From NCBI GenBank assembly GCA_049680185.1, contig JBAUHI010000032.1:6184-70183 (forward strand): DNA of 64,000 nt. The letters are read 5' to 3'. Under the pieces are notes generated by a model, which ran no database searches, had not been told where the DNA came from, and saw only the letters and a program-made list of their open reading frames with translations. A program made the position numbers and the translations under genes. Source of the stretch: CAMLHU01 sp049680185 (GTDB lineage: Bacteria; Gemmatimonadota; Gemmatimonadetes; Gemmatimonadales; GWC2-71-9). Below, piece by piece: positions 8,344 through 15,210 of the stretch. Each line of letters begins with the position of its first letter. The stretch's first letter is position 1.

Positions 8344-8814
8344 ATGATCCGTGAGATGCGAAACAAGCTCGGCAAGGAGATCGAAGACCTCTCCCACGAG
8401 CTCACCGTGACCCTCCCCCAGGCCATCGCCACCGCGGTCGCGATGGGCGACCTGCGCGAGAACTCGGAATACAAGGCCGCCCTGGAGCGCCAGCAGTTCG
8501 TCCAGGCCCGACTGGGCCAGCTCCATCAGCGCCTGAACCAGCTCCACCAGCTTTCGGCCATCGAGACCCCCGCCAACGAAGTGGGCCTGGGGTCGACGGT
8601 CACCGTGCTCGACGTCAAGACCAAGGAGAAGGAAGTTTTCGTGCTGGTCTTCGGCGAAATGGCCGATGTGGACTCAGGTCACATCACCATCGCATCCCCG
8701 CTCGGTCGAGCGCTCAAAGGCCGCAAGGTGGGCGATCAAGTGGAACTCATCCTCCCCACGATGCGCCGCCAGCTCAAGGTCGTGGGCCTGGAAGCGGTCA
8801 CGAAGGAGGCGTAG
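8344..8814 (+). CDS. greA: Transcription elongation factor GreA/GreB family
   Basis: It rescues backtracked RNA polymerase by stimulating transcript cleavage through the secondary channel. At 156 residues from ATG 8344 it has the normal GreA length. The coiled-coil tip motif is GDLRENSEY with the acidic tip residues D36 and E39. The C-terminal FKBP-like domain ends with SPLGRALKGRKVGDQVEL. No clear ribosome site precedes 8344. The upstream in-frame ATG at 8302 would put the leader hairpin into the coding region, so I do not use it. The stop overlaps the next gene by one base. Confidence 0.93.
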   Translation: MIREMRNKLGKEIEDLSHELTVTLPQAIATAVAMGDLRENSEYKAALERQQFVQARLGQLHQRLNQLHQLSAIETPANEVGLGSTVTVLDVKTKEKEVFVLVFGEMADVDSGHITIASPLGRALKGRKVGDQVELILPTMRRQLKVVGLEAVTKEA

Positions 8815-9182
8815 TGGACTTCCCCAAGAAACAGCTCCTCGTCGTCGGCGATCGGGTGCTCATCACGCCCGAAGAGGGAGAAGAGCGCACCCGCGTCGGG
8901 CTCTACCTCCCCGCCACCGCCCTCGACTCCCAACAGGTCCAGAGCGGCACGGTCATCGGCACCGGCCCCGGCGAGCCGATCGACGACGTCTCCGCCCTCG
9001 ACGCCGAACCGTGGAAGCTCGGCACCAAGGACCAACGCTTTCGTCCGATGCAGGCGCGGATCGGAGATCACGCGATCTTCTTCCGCAAGGCCGCGGTCGA
9101 GATCACTTTCGAGGAAAAGCGCTATCTCGTAGTCCCCCTCGCGGCGATCCTGGTGCTGGTGCGACAGGATATGCCTGTCTGA
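8814..9182 (+). CDS. GroES-like (Cpn10 family) protein
   Basis: 122 residues from GTG 8814, which shares one base with the greA stop, so the two are translationally coupled. The frame LVVGDRVLITPEEGEERTRVG followed by SGTVIGTGPG and KAAVEITFEEKRYLVVPLAAIL is that of the Cpn10 beta-barrel. It is longer than GroES (about 95 residues) because of an extra loop (about residues 57-80, DVSALDAEPWKLGTKDQRF). No groEL is present in the window. It may be a second co-chaperonin or a Cpn10-fold protein with another partner. Confidence 0.8.
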   Translation: MDFPKKQLLVVGDRVLITPEEGEERTRVGLYLPATALDSQQVQSGTVIGTGPGEPIDDVSALDAEPWKLGTKDQRFRPMQARIGDHAIFFRKAAVEITFEEKRYLVVPLAAILVLVRQDMPV

Positions 9183-9202
9183 CGGACGATCTGCGCGTGA
9201 CA

Positions 9203-9286
9203 CGTCATCCTGAGGACGCGCAGCGTTCGAAGGATCGGCCCATCACCTAGCCGATCCTTCGGCGCCTCCGGCGCCTCAGGATGACG
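9203..9286. repeat. CGTCATCCTGA palindrome
   Basis: The left arm runs CGTCATCCTGAGG to CGAAGGATCGGC and the right arm is its complement ending CCTCAGGATGACG, with about 11 bases between. It follows the GroES-like gene directly and can act as its terminator. A pyrimidine tract (9302-9335) follows, like the one beside the copy at 5082. Confidence 0.88.
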
Positions 9287-9338
9287 TTTCGTCGAGCTGA
9301 GTCCTCCTCACCTCTTCCCCTCCTGTCCCCAGACTTCG

Positions 9339-9689
9339 ATGCCCGCCTCCCGACCCCCCTCGTCCCGCCAGTACCGCGCCGCCATGTGGCTCATGGTGGT
9401 GCTGGCCGCCCTGGCGCTGGTTCCGACCGTCGCTGGCGCCCGCGGGGTCGTACCGCGCGCGGTCGGGGCCGCTTCGGGCGCGTTGGCCTTTGCCGCACTC
9501 GTCCTTGCCGGGCTCCTCGGCCTCAAGGGCGTGCGGCTCGCGGCGGCGGCCCGGGACGAAGCCGCCGAGCAGGCCGCGATGGTGATCCTGGCGGCCATGC
9601 TCAAGGACAAGACCCGTGAGGAGCTGGAGCCGCTCGCGCGATTGAAAGGTGCCGCCGGACAGGCGGCGCGGATGATCCTGGACCGCTGA
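9339..9689 (+). CDS. Small membrane protein of unknown function
   Basis: 116 residues with two hydrophobic segments (about 14-36 and 43-66), then an amphipathic Ala/Glu/Lys-rich tail (AARDEAAEQAAMVILAAMLK). I recognise no family. The stop overlaps the next start (TGATG), so it is likely co-expressed with the following unknown gene. Confidence 0.6.
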   Translation: MPASRPPSSRQYRAAMWLMVVLAALALVPTVAGARGVVPRAVGAASGALAFAALVLAGLLGLKGVRLAAAARDEAAEQAAMVILAAMLKDKTREELEPLARLKGAAGQAARMILDR

Positions 9690-10243
9690 TGTGCTACCTC
9701 CTCCGTCTCGCGAGCCCGCTCACCTTGAGCGAGATCCGCTCGATGCTTCCCGCCGGGATGACCGCCGACCTGCGCGACGCCTCCGAACTCCGCCCCTGGC
9801 GCACCCTGCTCCCCGAGACCCAGACCGTCGCCGCCCTGCTCCACGGCGGTTGCTCTTGCGACCTCGTCCGTCCCGCCCCTCCGGACGCCAAGATCGACGG
9901 CGCCGAGATCCGCAGGCGTTACCGCGCGCTCGGCGCCAGCCGGACCACGGTCATCGATGCACTGGATCGCCACGCCCGGAACCGCTCCCTGCGGCAGTAC
10001 GCCCCGGGACACTGGCCAGTGGCACTCAATCGCTTCGTGGCCGAGCATGCCAGGAACGCCGGGGACGCGGGGACAGGATACCTGCTGGAGTATGAGGCGG
10101 ATGGACGAATGGACGGATGGGCGGATGCTCTCGGGCGCGTCCCCACCCGACCATCCGTCCATGCGCCCATCCGCCTGGCCGTACCCGTCCGCCACGACCA
10201 CGCATGGCTGGTGCCTGACCGGGTGATCATCGTGACTCCGTAG
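9689..10243 (+). CDS. Unknown protein carrying a repeat-derived insert
   Basis: 184 residues, start ATG 9689 overlapping the previous stop. The body has LRPWRTLLPETQTVAALLHG, a GCSCDL motif, and a basic DALDRHARNRSLRQY segment; no family recognised. From about residue 134 the sequence becomes EADGRMDGWADALGRVPTRP and SVHAPIRLA, which is the translation of a GGATGG-type inverted repeat. The frame then resumes with VRHDHAWLVPDRVIIVTP. The insert keeps the frame open. Confidence 0.6.
   Translation: MCYLLRLASPLTLSEIRSMLPAGMTADLRDASELRPWRTLLPETQTVAALLHGGCSCDLVRPAPPDAKIDGAEIRRRYRALGASRTTVIDALDRHARNRSLRQYAPGHWPVALNRFVAEHARNAGDAGTGYLLEYEADGRMDGWADALGRVPTRPSVHAPIRLAVPVRHDHAWLVPDRVIIVTP
10092..10172. 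repeat. GGATGG-type inverted repeat inside a coding frame
   Basis: Left arm GGCGGATGGACGAATGG plus ACGGATGGGCGGATG (10096-10127); right arm CCATCCGTCCATGCGCCCATCCGCC (as CCATCCGTCC, ATGCGCCC and ATCCGCC). The two face each other across about 20 bases. Confidence 0.8.
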
Positions 10244-10307
10244 CGCATTCAGCGCGCCGGCCCGCAGGCACTATATTCGTTCCCCGGCAGTCTCTGCCGT
10301 GGAGCCA

Positions 10308-12335
10308 ATGACATCCGAACCAGCCGGCGCCTTGCCGCCGGAACCGAACGACCCCGGACCCGACGCCGCCGAGCCCTCGACGCTGCGCCGGCTCAAGCAC
10401 GCGCTCTTCGGCCGCCCCCGCGACCTGACCGACACCGGCCTTTTCCACCGGCTCTCTCTCATCCCCTTCCTGGCCTGGGTGGGACTTGGCGCCGACGGGT
10501 TGTCGTCGTCCTCCTACGGCCCCGAAGAGGCGTTCCGCGCGCTGGGACAGCACACCTACCTGGCGCTCGGCCTCGCGGTCGTCACCGCCTTTACCGTCCT
10601 CCTCATCTCGGCGGCGTACAGCCGGCTGATCGAAGAGTTCCCCACCGGCGGCGGCGGGTATGTGGTGGCCACCAAGCTCCTGGGGCCGAGCGCCGGCGTC
10701 ATCTCCGGCAGCGCGCTGCTGGTCGACTACGTGCTGACCATCACGACGTCGCTCGCTGCGGCCGGCGACGCGCTCTTCAGCCTGCTCGGCCCCCAGTGGG
10801 TGCCGCTCAAGCTCCCGCTCGAATGCGTGCTGCTGGTGATGCTCACCGGGCTCAACATCCGGGGCGTACGGGAATCGGTCATCGCGCTGCTCCCGATCTT
10901 CCTCCTGTTCGTCATCACCCACATCATCGTGATCGGCGGCGGGATCGTGGCACACCTGGGCCGGGTGCCCGAGGTGGTCCAGCAGGTCCACACCGGGTAC
11001 TCGAACGGGATGTCGATGCTCGGCGCCGTGGGGATGACCCTGCTCTTCGTGCGGGCGTACTCCCTGGGCGGCGGCACCTATACCGGGATCGAGGCCGTGT
11101 CGAACGGTCTTCCCATCATGCGCGACCCCAAGGTCAGGACCGGCAAGCGCACGATGCTCTATATGGCGACCTCATTGGCGTTCACCGCCGGCGGGTTGAT
11201 CGTCTGCTACCTGCTCTGGGGCATCGGGCCGGTCGAGGGCAAGACGATGAACGCCGTGCTGGTGGAGCGGATGGTCGGCGGGATGCCGTTCGGCCATCTC
11301 TTCTTCATCCTGACGCTCTTTTCGGAAGGGGCCCTGCTGCTCGTGGCCGCCCAGGCGGGCTTCATCGACGGCCCCCGAGTGCTCGCCAACATGGCGGTCG
11401 ACTCGTGGGTCCCGCACCGCTTTGCCGCACTCTCCGAACGGCTCACCACCCAGAACGGGATCGTCCTGATGGGCATCGCCGCGCTCGCGGCGCTGCTCTA
11501 CACCCAGGGACAGGTGAGCCACCTGATCGTGATGTACAGCATCAACGTGTTCCTCACCTTCTCGCTCTCGATGTTCGCGATGCTCAAGCATTGGCGCGCG
11601 GCCAAGGGACGCGCCGACCGCGGTCGCCGGATGACGCTCTTTGCTGCCGGCTTCGCGATGTGCGTCACCATCCTCGGCATCACGCTCGTCGAGAAGTTCA
11701 GCGAGGGCGGCTGGGTCACCATCACGGTCACCGCGGTGCTGATCGGCGTCTGTCTCTGGATCCGCCGCCACTACCGCAGGTCCAGCGCCTCGGTCGAAGA
11801 GCTCTACCGCCAGCTGGGCGACCTCCCCACCACCGTCAAGCCCGGCGCCACGCCCGCGGTCCTGGACCCGAAGGCGCCGACCGCCGTGATGCTCGTGGCC
11901 TCATTCGGCGGGATCGGGATCCACACGCTGCTGAACATCTTCCGCGCCTTCCCGGGCCACTTCAAGAATGTCGTGTTCATCTCCGTTGGCGTCGTCGACT
12001 CCGGGGAGTTCAAGGGAGAACACGCCGTCCACGAGCTCAAGGCGCGCACCGACGAGATGCTGGCCCGCTATGTGAGCCTGGCCCAGGGACTTGGCGTTGC
12101 TGCGGCGTCTCGGATGGCCATCGGCACCGAGGTGGTGGAGACCGCGGAGCATCTCTGCCTCGACGTCGGGAAGGATTTTCCGCGGAGCACCTTCTTTGCC
12201 GGGAAGATGATCTTCCAGCGGGAGACCTGGTATCAGGGCATCCTCCACAACGAGACCGCCTTCGCCATCCAGAAGCGACTGCAGTGGGCGGGAAAGACCA
12301 TGGTGACGATGCCGGTCCGGGTTCGGGAGGCATGA
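10308..12335 (+). CDS. APC-superfamily permease with C-terminal cytoplasmic domain
   Basis: 675 residues from ATG 10308. Twelve or so hydrophobic helices (residues about 55-480) contain APC signs such as GADGLSSSSYGPEEAF in helix 1 and YTGIEAVSNG in helix 6. The last 150 residues form a soluble domain (PTAVMLVASFGGIGIHTLLN...) of the type seen on large amino-acid/KUP-like transporters. Substrate unknown; amino acids or K+ are possible. A TATATT box lies at 10272-10277. An in-frame GTG at 10299 lacks a ribosome site. Confidence 0.82.
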   Translation: MTSEPAGALPPEPNDPGPDAAEPSTLRRLKHALFGRPRDLTDTGLFHRLSLIPFLAWVGLGADGLSSSSYGPEEAFRALGQHTYLALGLAVVTAFTVLLISAAYSRLIEEFPTGGGGYVVATKLLGPSAGVISGSALLVDYVLTITTSLAAAGDALFSLLGPQWVPLKLPLECVLLVMLTGLNIRGVRESVIALLPIFLLFVITHIIVIGGGIVAHLGRVPEVVQQVHTGYSNGMSMLGAVGMTLLFVRAYSLGGGTYTGIEAVSNGLPIMRDPKVRTGKRTMLYMATSLAFTAGGLIVCYLLWGIGPVEGKTMNAVLVERMVGGMPFGHLFFILTLFSEGALLLVAAQAGFIDGPRVLANMAVDSWVPHRFAALSERLTTQNGIVLMGIAALAALLYTQGQVSHLIVMYSINVFLTFSLSMFAMLKHWRAAKGRADRGRRMTLFAAGFAMCVTILGITLVEKFSEGGWVTITVTAVLIGVCLWIRRHYRRSSASVEELYRQLGDLPTTVKPGATPAVLDPKAPTAVMLVASFGGIGIHTLLNIFRAFPGHFKNVVFISVGVVDSGEFKGEHAVHELKARTDEMLARYVSLAQGLGVAAASRMAIGTEVVETAEHLCLDVGKDFPRSTFFAGKMIFQRETWYQGILHNETAFAIQKRLQWAGKTMVTMPVRVREA

Positions 12336-12400
12336 CTGGCACTTCCGCACGCCATGGACGTAGTGTTGTGACACCCCCTTACCTGATCATCGGGATCTCC

Positions 12401-14068
12401 ATGCGCCGCGTCATTCTCCTCGCGTCACTCATCATCGCCCCCGCCCTGGGCCTTGCGGCCCAGACCCGCGTCTTTACCCACGCCGACACGCTGCGCGGTT
12501 CCAATACCCCCGAGCGCGCCTGGTGGGACGCCACATTCTACGACCTCCACGTCCGGGTAGATCCTGCCGACAGCAGCATCATCGGCGCGAACGGCATCAC
12601 CTACCGGGTGCTCTCCCCCGGAAAGGTGATGCAGATCGACCTCCAGCCGCCGCTCGACATCGACAGCATCATCCAGGACGGGCGGCACCTTGCGTCCCGG
12701 CGCGATGGCAACGCGTTCTTCGTATCGCTCAAGGCCAAGCAACGAACGGGCCAGCGCAAGACGGTGTGGGTCTACTACCACGGCAGCTGGCGCCCCACCG
12801 CGGCCGACACCGGCCGGCGCCGGTTTGGCGGCCCCTTCCACTGGAACACCGACTCGCTCGGTCGGCCGTGGATCGCCACGGCGGACGAAGGCCCCGGTGC
12901 GAGCACCTGGTGGCCGGTCAAGGATCTCCCCGCGGACGAGCCCGACAGCCAGCGGATCGCCATCACCGTGCCCGATCCGATGATCGACGTCTCCAACGGC
13001 CGGCTCCGTTCCACCACTCACAATCCCGATGGCACCACGACCTTTGAATGGTTCGTCGCAGATCCGATCAACACCTACGACGTGGCGATCAACGCGACCG
13101 CGGGCTATGTCGCCGTGCGCGATACGTTCACCGGCACCAACGGACCCCTCACCATCGAGTTCTGGTCGCTGGCCGCGCACCGTGCCGAGGCCGAAGCGCT
13201 GATCCCCCAGGTCAAGACCATGCTGGGCTGCTTCGAACATTGGTTCGGACCCTATCCCTGGTATCCCGACGGCTACAAGCTGATCGAGGCTCCCTACCTC
13301 GGGATGGAGCACCAGAGCGGGATCGCGTACGGCAACCGATACCTCCCGGGGTACATCGGCCGCGACCTCTCCGGCACCGGCGAGGGGCTGGGATGGGACT
13401 ACATCGTGGTGCACGAAAGCGCCCACGAATGGTTCGGCAACAACATCAGCGCCAAGGACCACGCCGACATGTGGATCCACGAGAGCTTCGCGATGTACGC
13501 CGAGGCGCTCTATCTCGAGTGCACCAAGGACCACGCCGCGGGGGACCGTTACCTCGTCGGCGTCAGGAAGAACATCAAGAACGACGAGCCGATCATCGGC
13601 ACCTACGGTGTCAATGACACGCCCCGTTCGCAGGACCGGTACTTCAAGGGCGCCAACATGCTGATGACGTTGCGCGCCGCAGTGAATGACGACGCGAAGT
13701 GGCTGGCGACGCTGCGCGGCCTCAACGCCACCTTCTGGCACCAGACGGTGACGGCCAAGGATATTCGCGATTACATGAGCGCCCATACTGGCGTCGACCT
13801 CCAGAAGATCTTCGTCCAGTACCAGGAAACGACGATGATCCCGGCGCTCCAGTACAAGAGCGACGGGACGACGCTTTCCTACCGCTGGAACAACGTCATT
13901 CCCGGCTTCGCGATGCCGGTCGGCGTGGCGCTCGGCCCCGACAGCACCGCCTATACCCGCCTGACCCCGACCGCCGACTGGCAGACGATGCCCTCGACCT
14001 TGAGCGACAGCGCTCAAGTGTGGGTGGATCCGGAGTTCTACGTGACGGCGGAGCTGGTCAAGAACTGA
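12401..14068 (+). CDS. Exported M1-family metallopeptidase
   Basis: 555 residues with a signal peptide ending ALGLAAQ. This is a zinc aminopeptidase-type catalytic core: GMEHQ (301-305) stands for the exopeptidase GxMEN motif, HESAHEW gives zinc ligands H338 and H342 with catalytic E339, and E361 in WIHESFAMYAEAL is the third ligand. The N-terminal domain is the M1 beta-saddle; the large C-terminal HEAT-like domain of some members is missing, as in many bacterial short forms. The start sits after GATCTCC with no strong ribosome site. The much longer frame from 10796 is the shadow of the permease gene. Confidence 0.92.
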   Translation: MRRVILLASLIIAPALGLAAQTRVFTHADTLRGSNTPERAWWDATFYDLHVRVDPADSSIIGANGITYRVLSPGKVMQIDLQPPLDIDSIIQDGRHLASRRDGNAFFVSLKAKQRTGQRKTVWVYYHGSWRPTAADTGRRRFGGPFHWNTDSLGRPWIATADEGPGASTWWPVKDLPADEPDSQRIAITVPDPMIDVSNGRLRSTTHNPDGTTTFEWFVADPINTYDVAINATAGYVAVRDTFTGTNGPLTIEFWSLAAHRAEAEALIPQVKTMLGCFEHWFGPYPWYPDGYKLIEAPYLGMEHQSGIAYGNRYLPGYIGRDLSGTGEGLGWDYIVVHESAHEWFGNNISAKDHADMWIHESFAMYAEALYLECTKDHAAGDRYLVGVRKNIKNDEPIIGTYGVNDTPRSQDRYFKGANMLMTLRAAVNDDAKWLATLRGLNATFWHQTVTAKDIRDYMSAHTGVDLQKIFVQYQETTMIPALQYKSDGTTLSYRWNNVIPGFAMPVGVALGPDSTAYTRLTPTADWQTMPSTLSDSAQVWVDPEFYVTAELVKN

Positions 14069-14207
14069 CCGACGGTGGTCGCGGCAGCATCCAGCGCACC
14101 GGCCGTCCCGCGTGGGGCGGCCGGTCGCTTTCCATCCACCGTGAACATTTCCAGACCGGGAGACGTCCCTATGACAACTTCCGCCCGGTGCCCAGGATGG
14201 AGCGTTG

Positions 14208-14777
14208 ATGCCTGAAAGAGGTCGGTCGGGGGAGGAAACGCTTCGGCTCCATCTGGTGGTGCTCCGGTGCCAGGCGGGGGACGAGCGAGCGTTCGCCCAG
14301 CTCTTCGAGTGGTTCGGCGAGCGCACCCTCCGACACCTGCGGGCGTTGGTCGATGAGGAGGCGGAGGATGCACAGCAGGAGCTCTGGCTGGCGGTATATC
14401 GCGGCCTCGGTGGATTGAGCGATCCGGCAGCCTTCCGGACCTGGCTCTTCCAGACCACCCGGCACCGGGCCTTTGACCTGCTGCGGCGCCGGAAGCGGGA
14501 ACAGCGACTGCTCGAGCTGACCGCGGCGGAGCAGACGATCGACGGTGAGGCCATCGACGACGGCTCCACCCTCGGCCCCGATGACCTGGAGCTGGCGGAG
14601 ACGATGGCGGCGCTCTCGCCGATCCACCGGGAGGTCCTGCTTTTGCGATATCAGAACGACTTGAGCTACGCGGAGATCGCGCTGGTGGCCGGCTGTTCGA
14701 TCGGGACCGTCAAATCCCGGCTGCACCAGGCCAAGGCGCGATTGCGGGAGACCATCAACCGAAGGGGAACATCATGA
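14208..14777 (+). CDS. ECF-type RNA polymerase sigma factor
   Basis: 189 residues. Sigma region 2 lies at about 21-90 (DERAFAQLFEWFGERTLRHL, then FRTWLFQTTRHRAFDLLRRR). Region 4 is the helix-turn-helix LSYAEIALVAGCSIGTVKSR near the C-terminus. ATG 14208 is preceded by GGAG at 5 bases. The stop overlaps the next gene as ATGA, and that membrane protein may be its regulator. Confidence 0.92.
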   Translation: MPERGRSGEETLRLHLVVLRCQAGDERAFAQLFEWFGERTLRHLRALVDEEAEDAQQELWLAVYRGLGGLSDPAAFRTWLFQTTRHRAFDLLRRRKREQRLLELTAAEQTIDGEAIDDGSTLGPDDLELAETMAALSPIHREVLLLRYQNDLSYAEIALVAGCSIGTVKSRLHQAKARLRETINRRGTS

Positions 14778-15154
14778 AGACCGAGAGCGCGAGCGCGGGA
14801 CCGACCTGGGAAGTGATCGATGCCGAGAAGCGCCGCGACCGTTTCCTCCGGCGGGTGAACTTCGCAGCGTGGGGCGCCGTATGCGCCGTCGTGCTTGTGT
14901 ACGCGGTGGCGATCGGCACGATCATCGTCTGGGCGGTCAAGAGAAGCGCGGTGGGGGCCGGGTCGCTGCTGGATGCGTTGCCCATGCTCCTTCCCTTGGT
15001 CACGATCATCGGTGTGGTCTGCCTCCTCATTGCTGTCCTGACGACGATCGCCATCTTCCTCCGCTTCCGGACCGCGAGCCTGGCGGAGATCCAGCTCCGA
15101 CTCGCGGCGCTCGAGCGGATGCTCGCGTCACCACCCGACCAAACCCGAAATTGA
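14774..15154 (+). CDS. Two-helix membrane protein paired with the sigma factor
   Basis: 126 residues, start overlapping the sigma factor stop (ATGA). The soluble N-terminus holds EVIDAEKRRDRFLRRVNF; two transmembrane helices (about 31-56 and 70-98) and a short helical tail EIQLRLAALERMLA follow. There is no HxxxCxxC zinc motif, so it is not a classical ZAS anti-sigma factor. Its position suggests a membrane anchor or regulator of the sigma factor, but this is inference from context only. Confidence 0.65.
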   Translation: MKTESASAGPTWEVIDAEKRRDRFLRRVNFAAWGAVCAVVLVYAVAIGTIIVWAVKRSAVGAGSLLDALPMLLPLVTIIGVVCLLIAVLTTIAIFLRFRTASLAEIQLRLAALERMLASPPDQTRN

Positions 15155-15210
15155 GGCTCTCAGGTGTTCCGCTCAGCGCTCCCGAGGAGGGCGCATCTGC
15201 AGTCCCGCCC

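Noticed and set aside
10796..14068. 1090-codon frame that would fuse a permease shadow to the M1 peptidase
   Set aside because: The first 530 codons are the out-of-frame reading of the APC gene. The signal peptide at 12401 marks the real start.
12425..14569. 714-codon minus-strand frame
   Set aside because: Antisense to the M1 peptidase and sigma factor genes, both with complete motifs; no recognisable domain.
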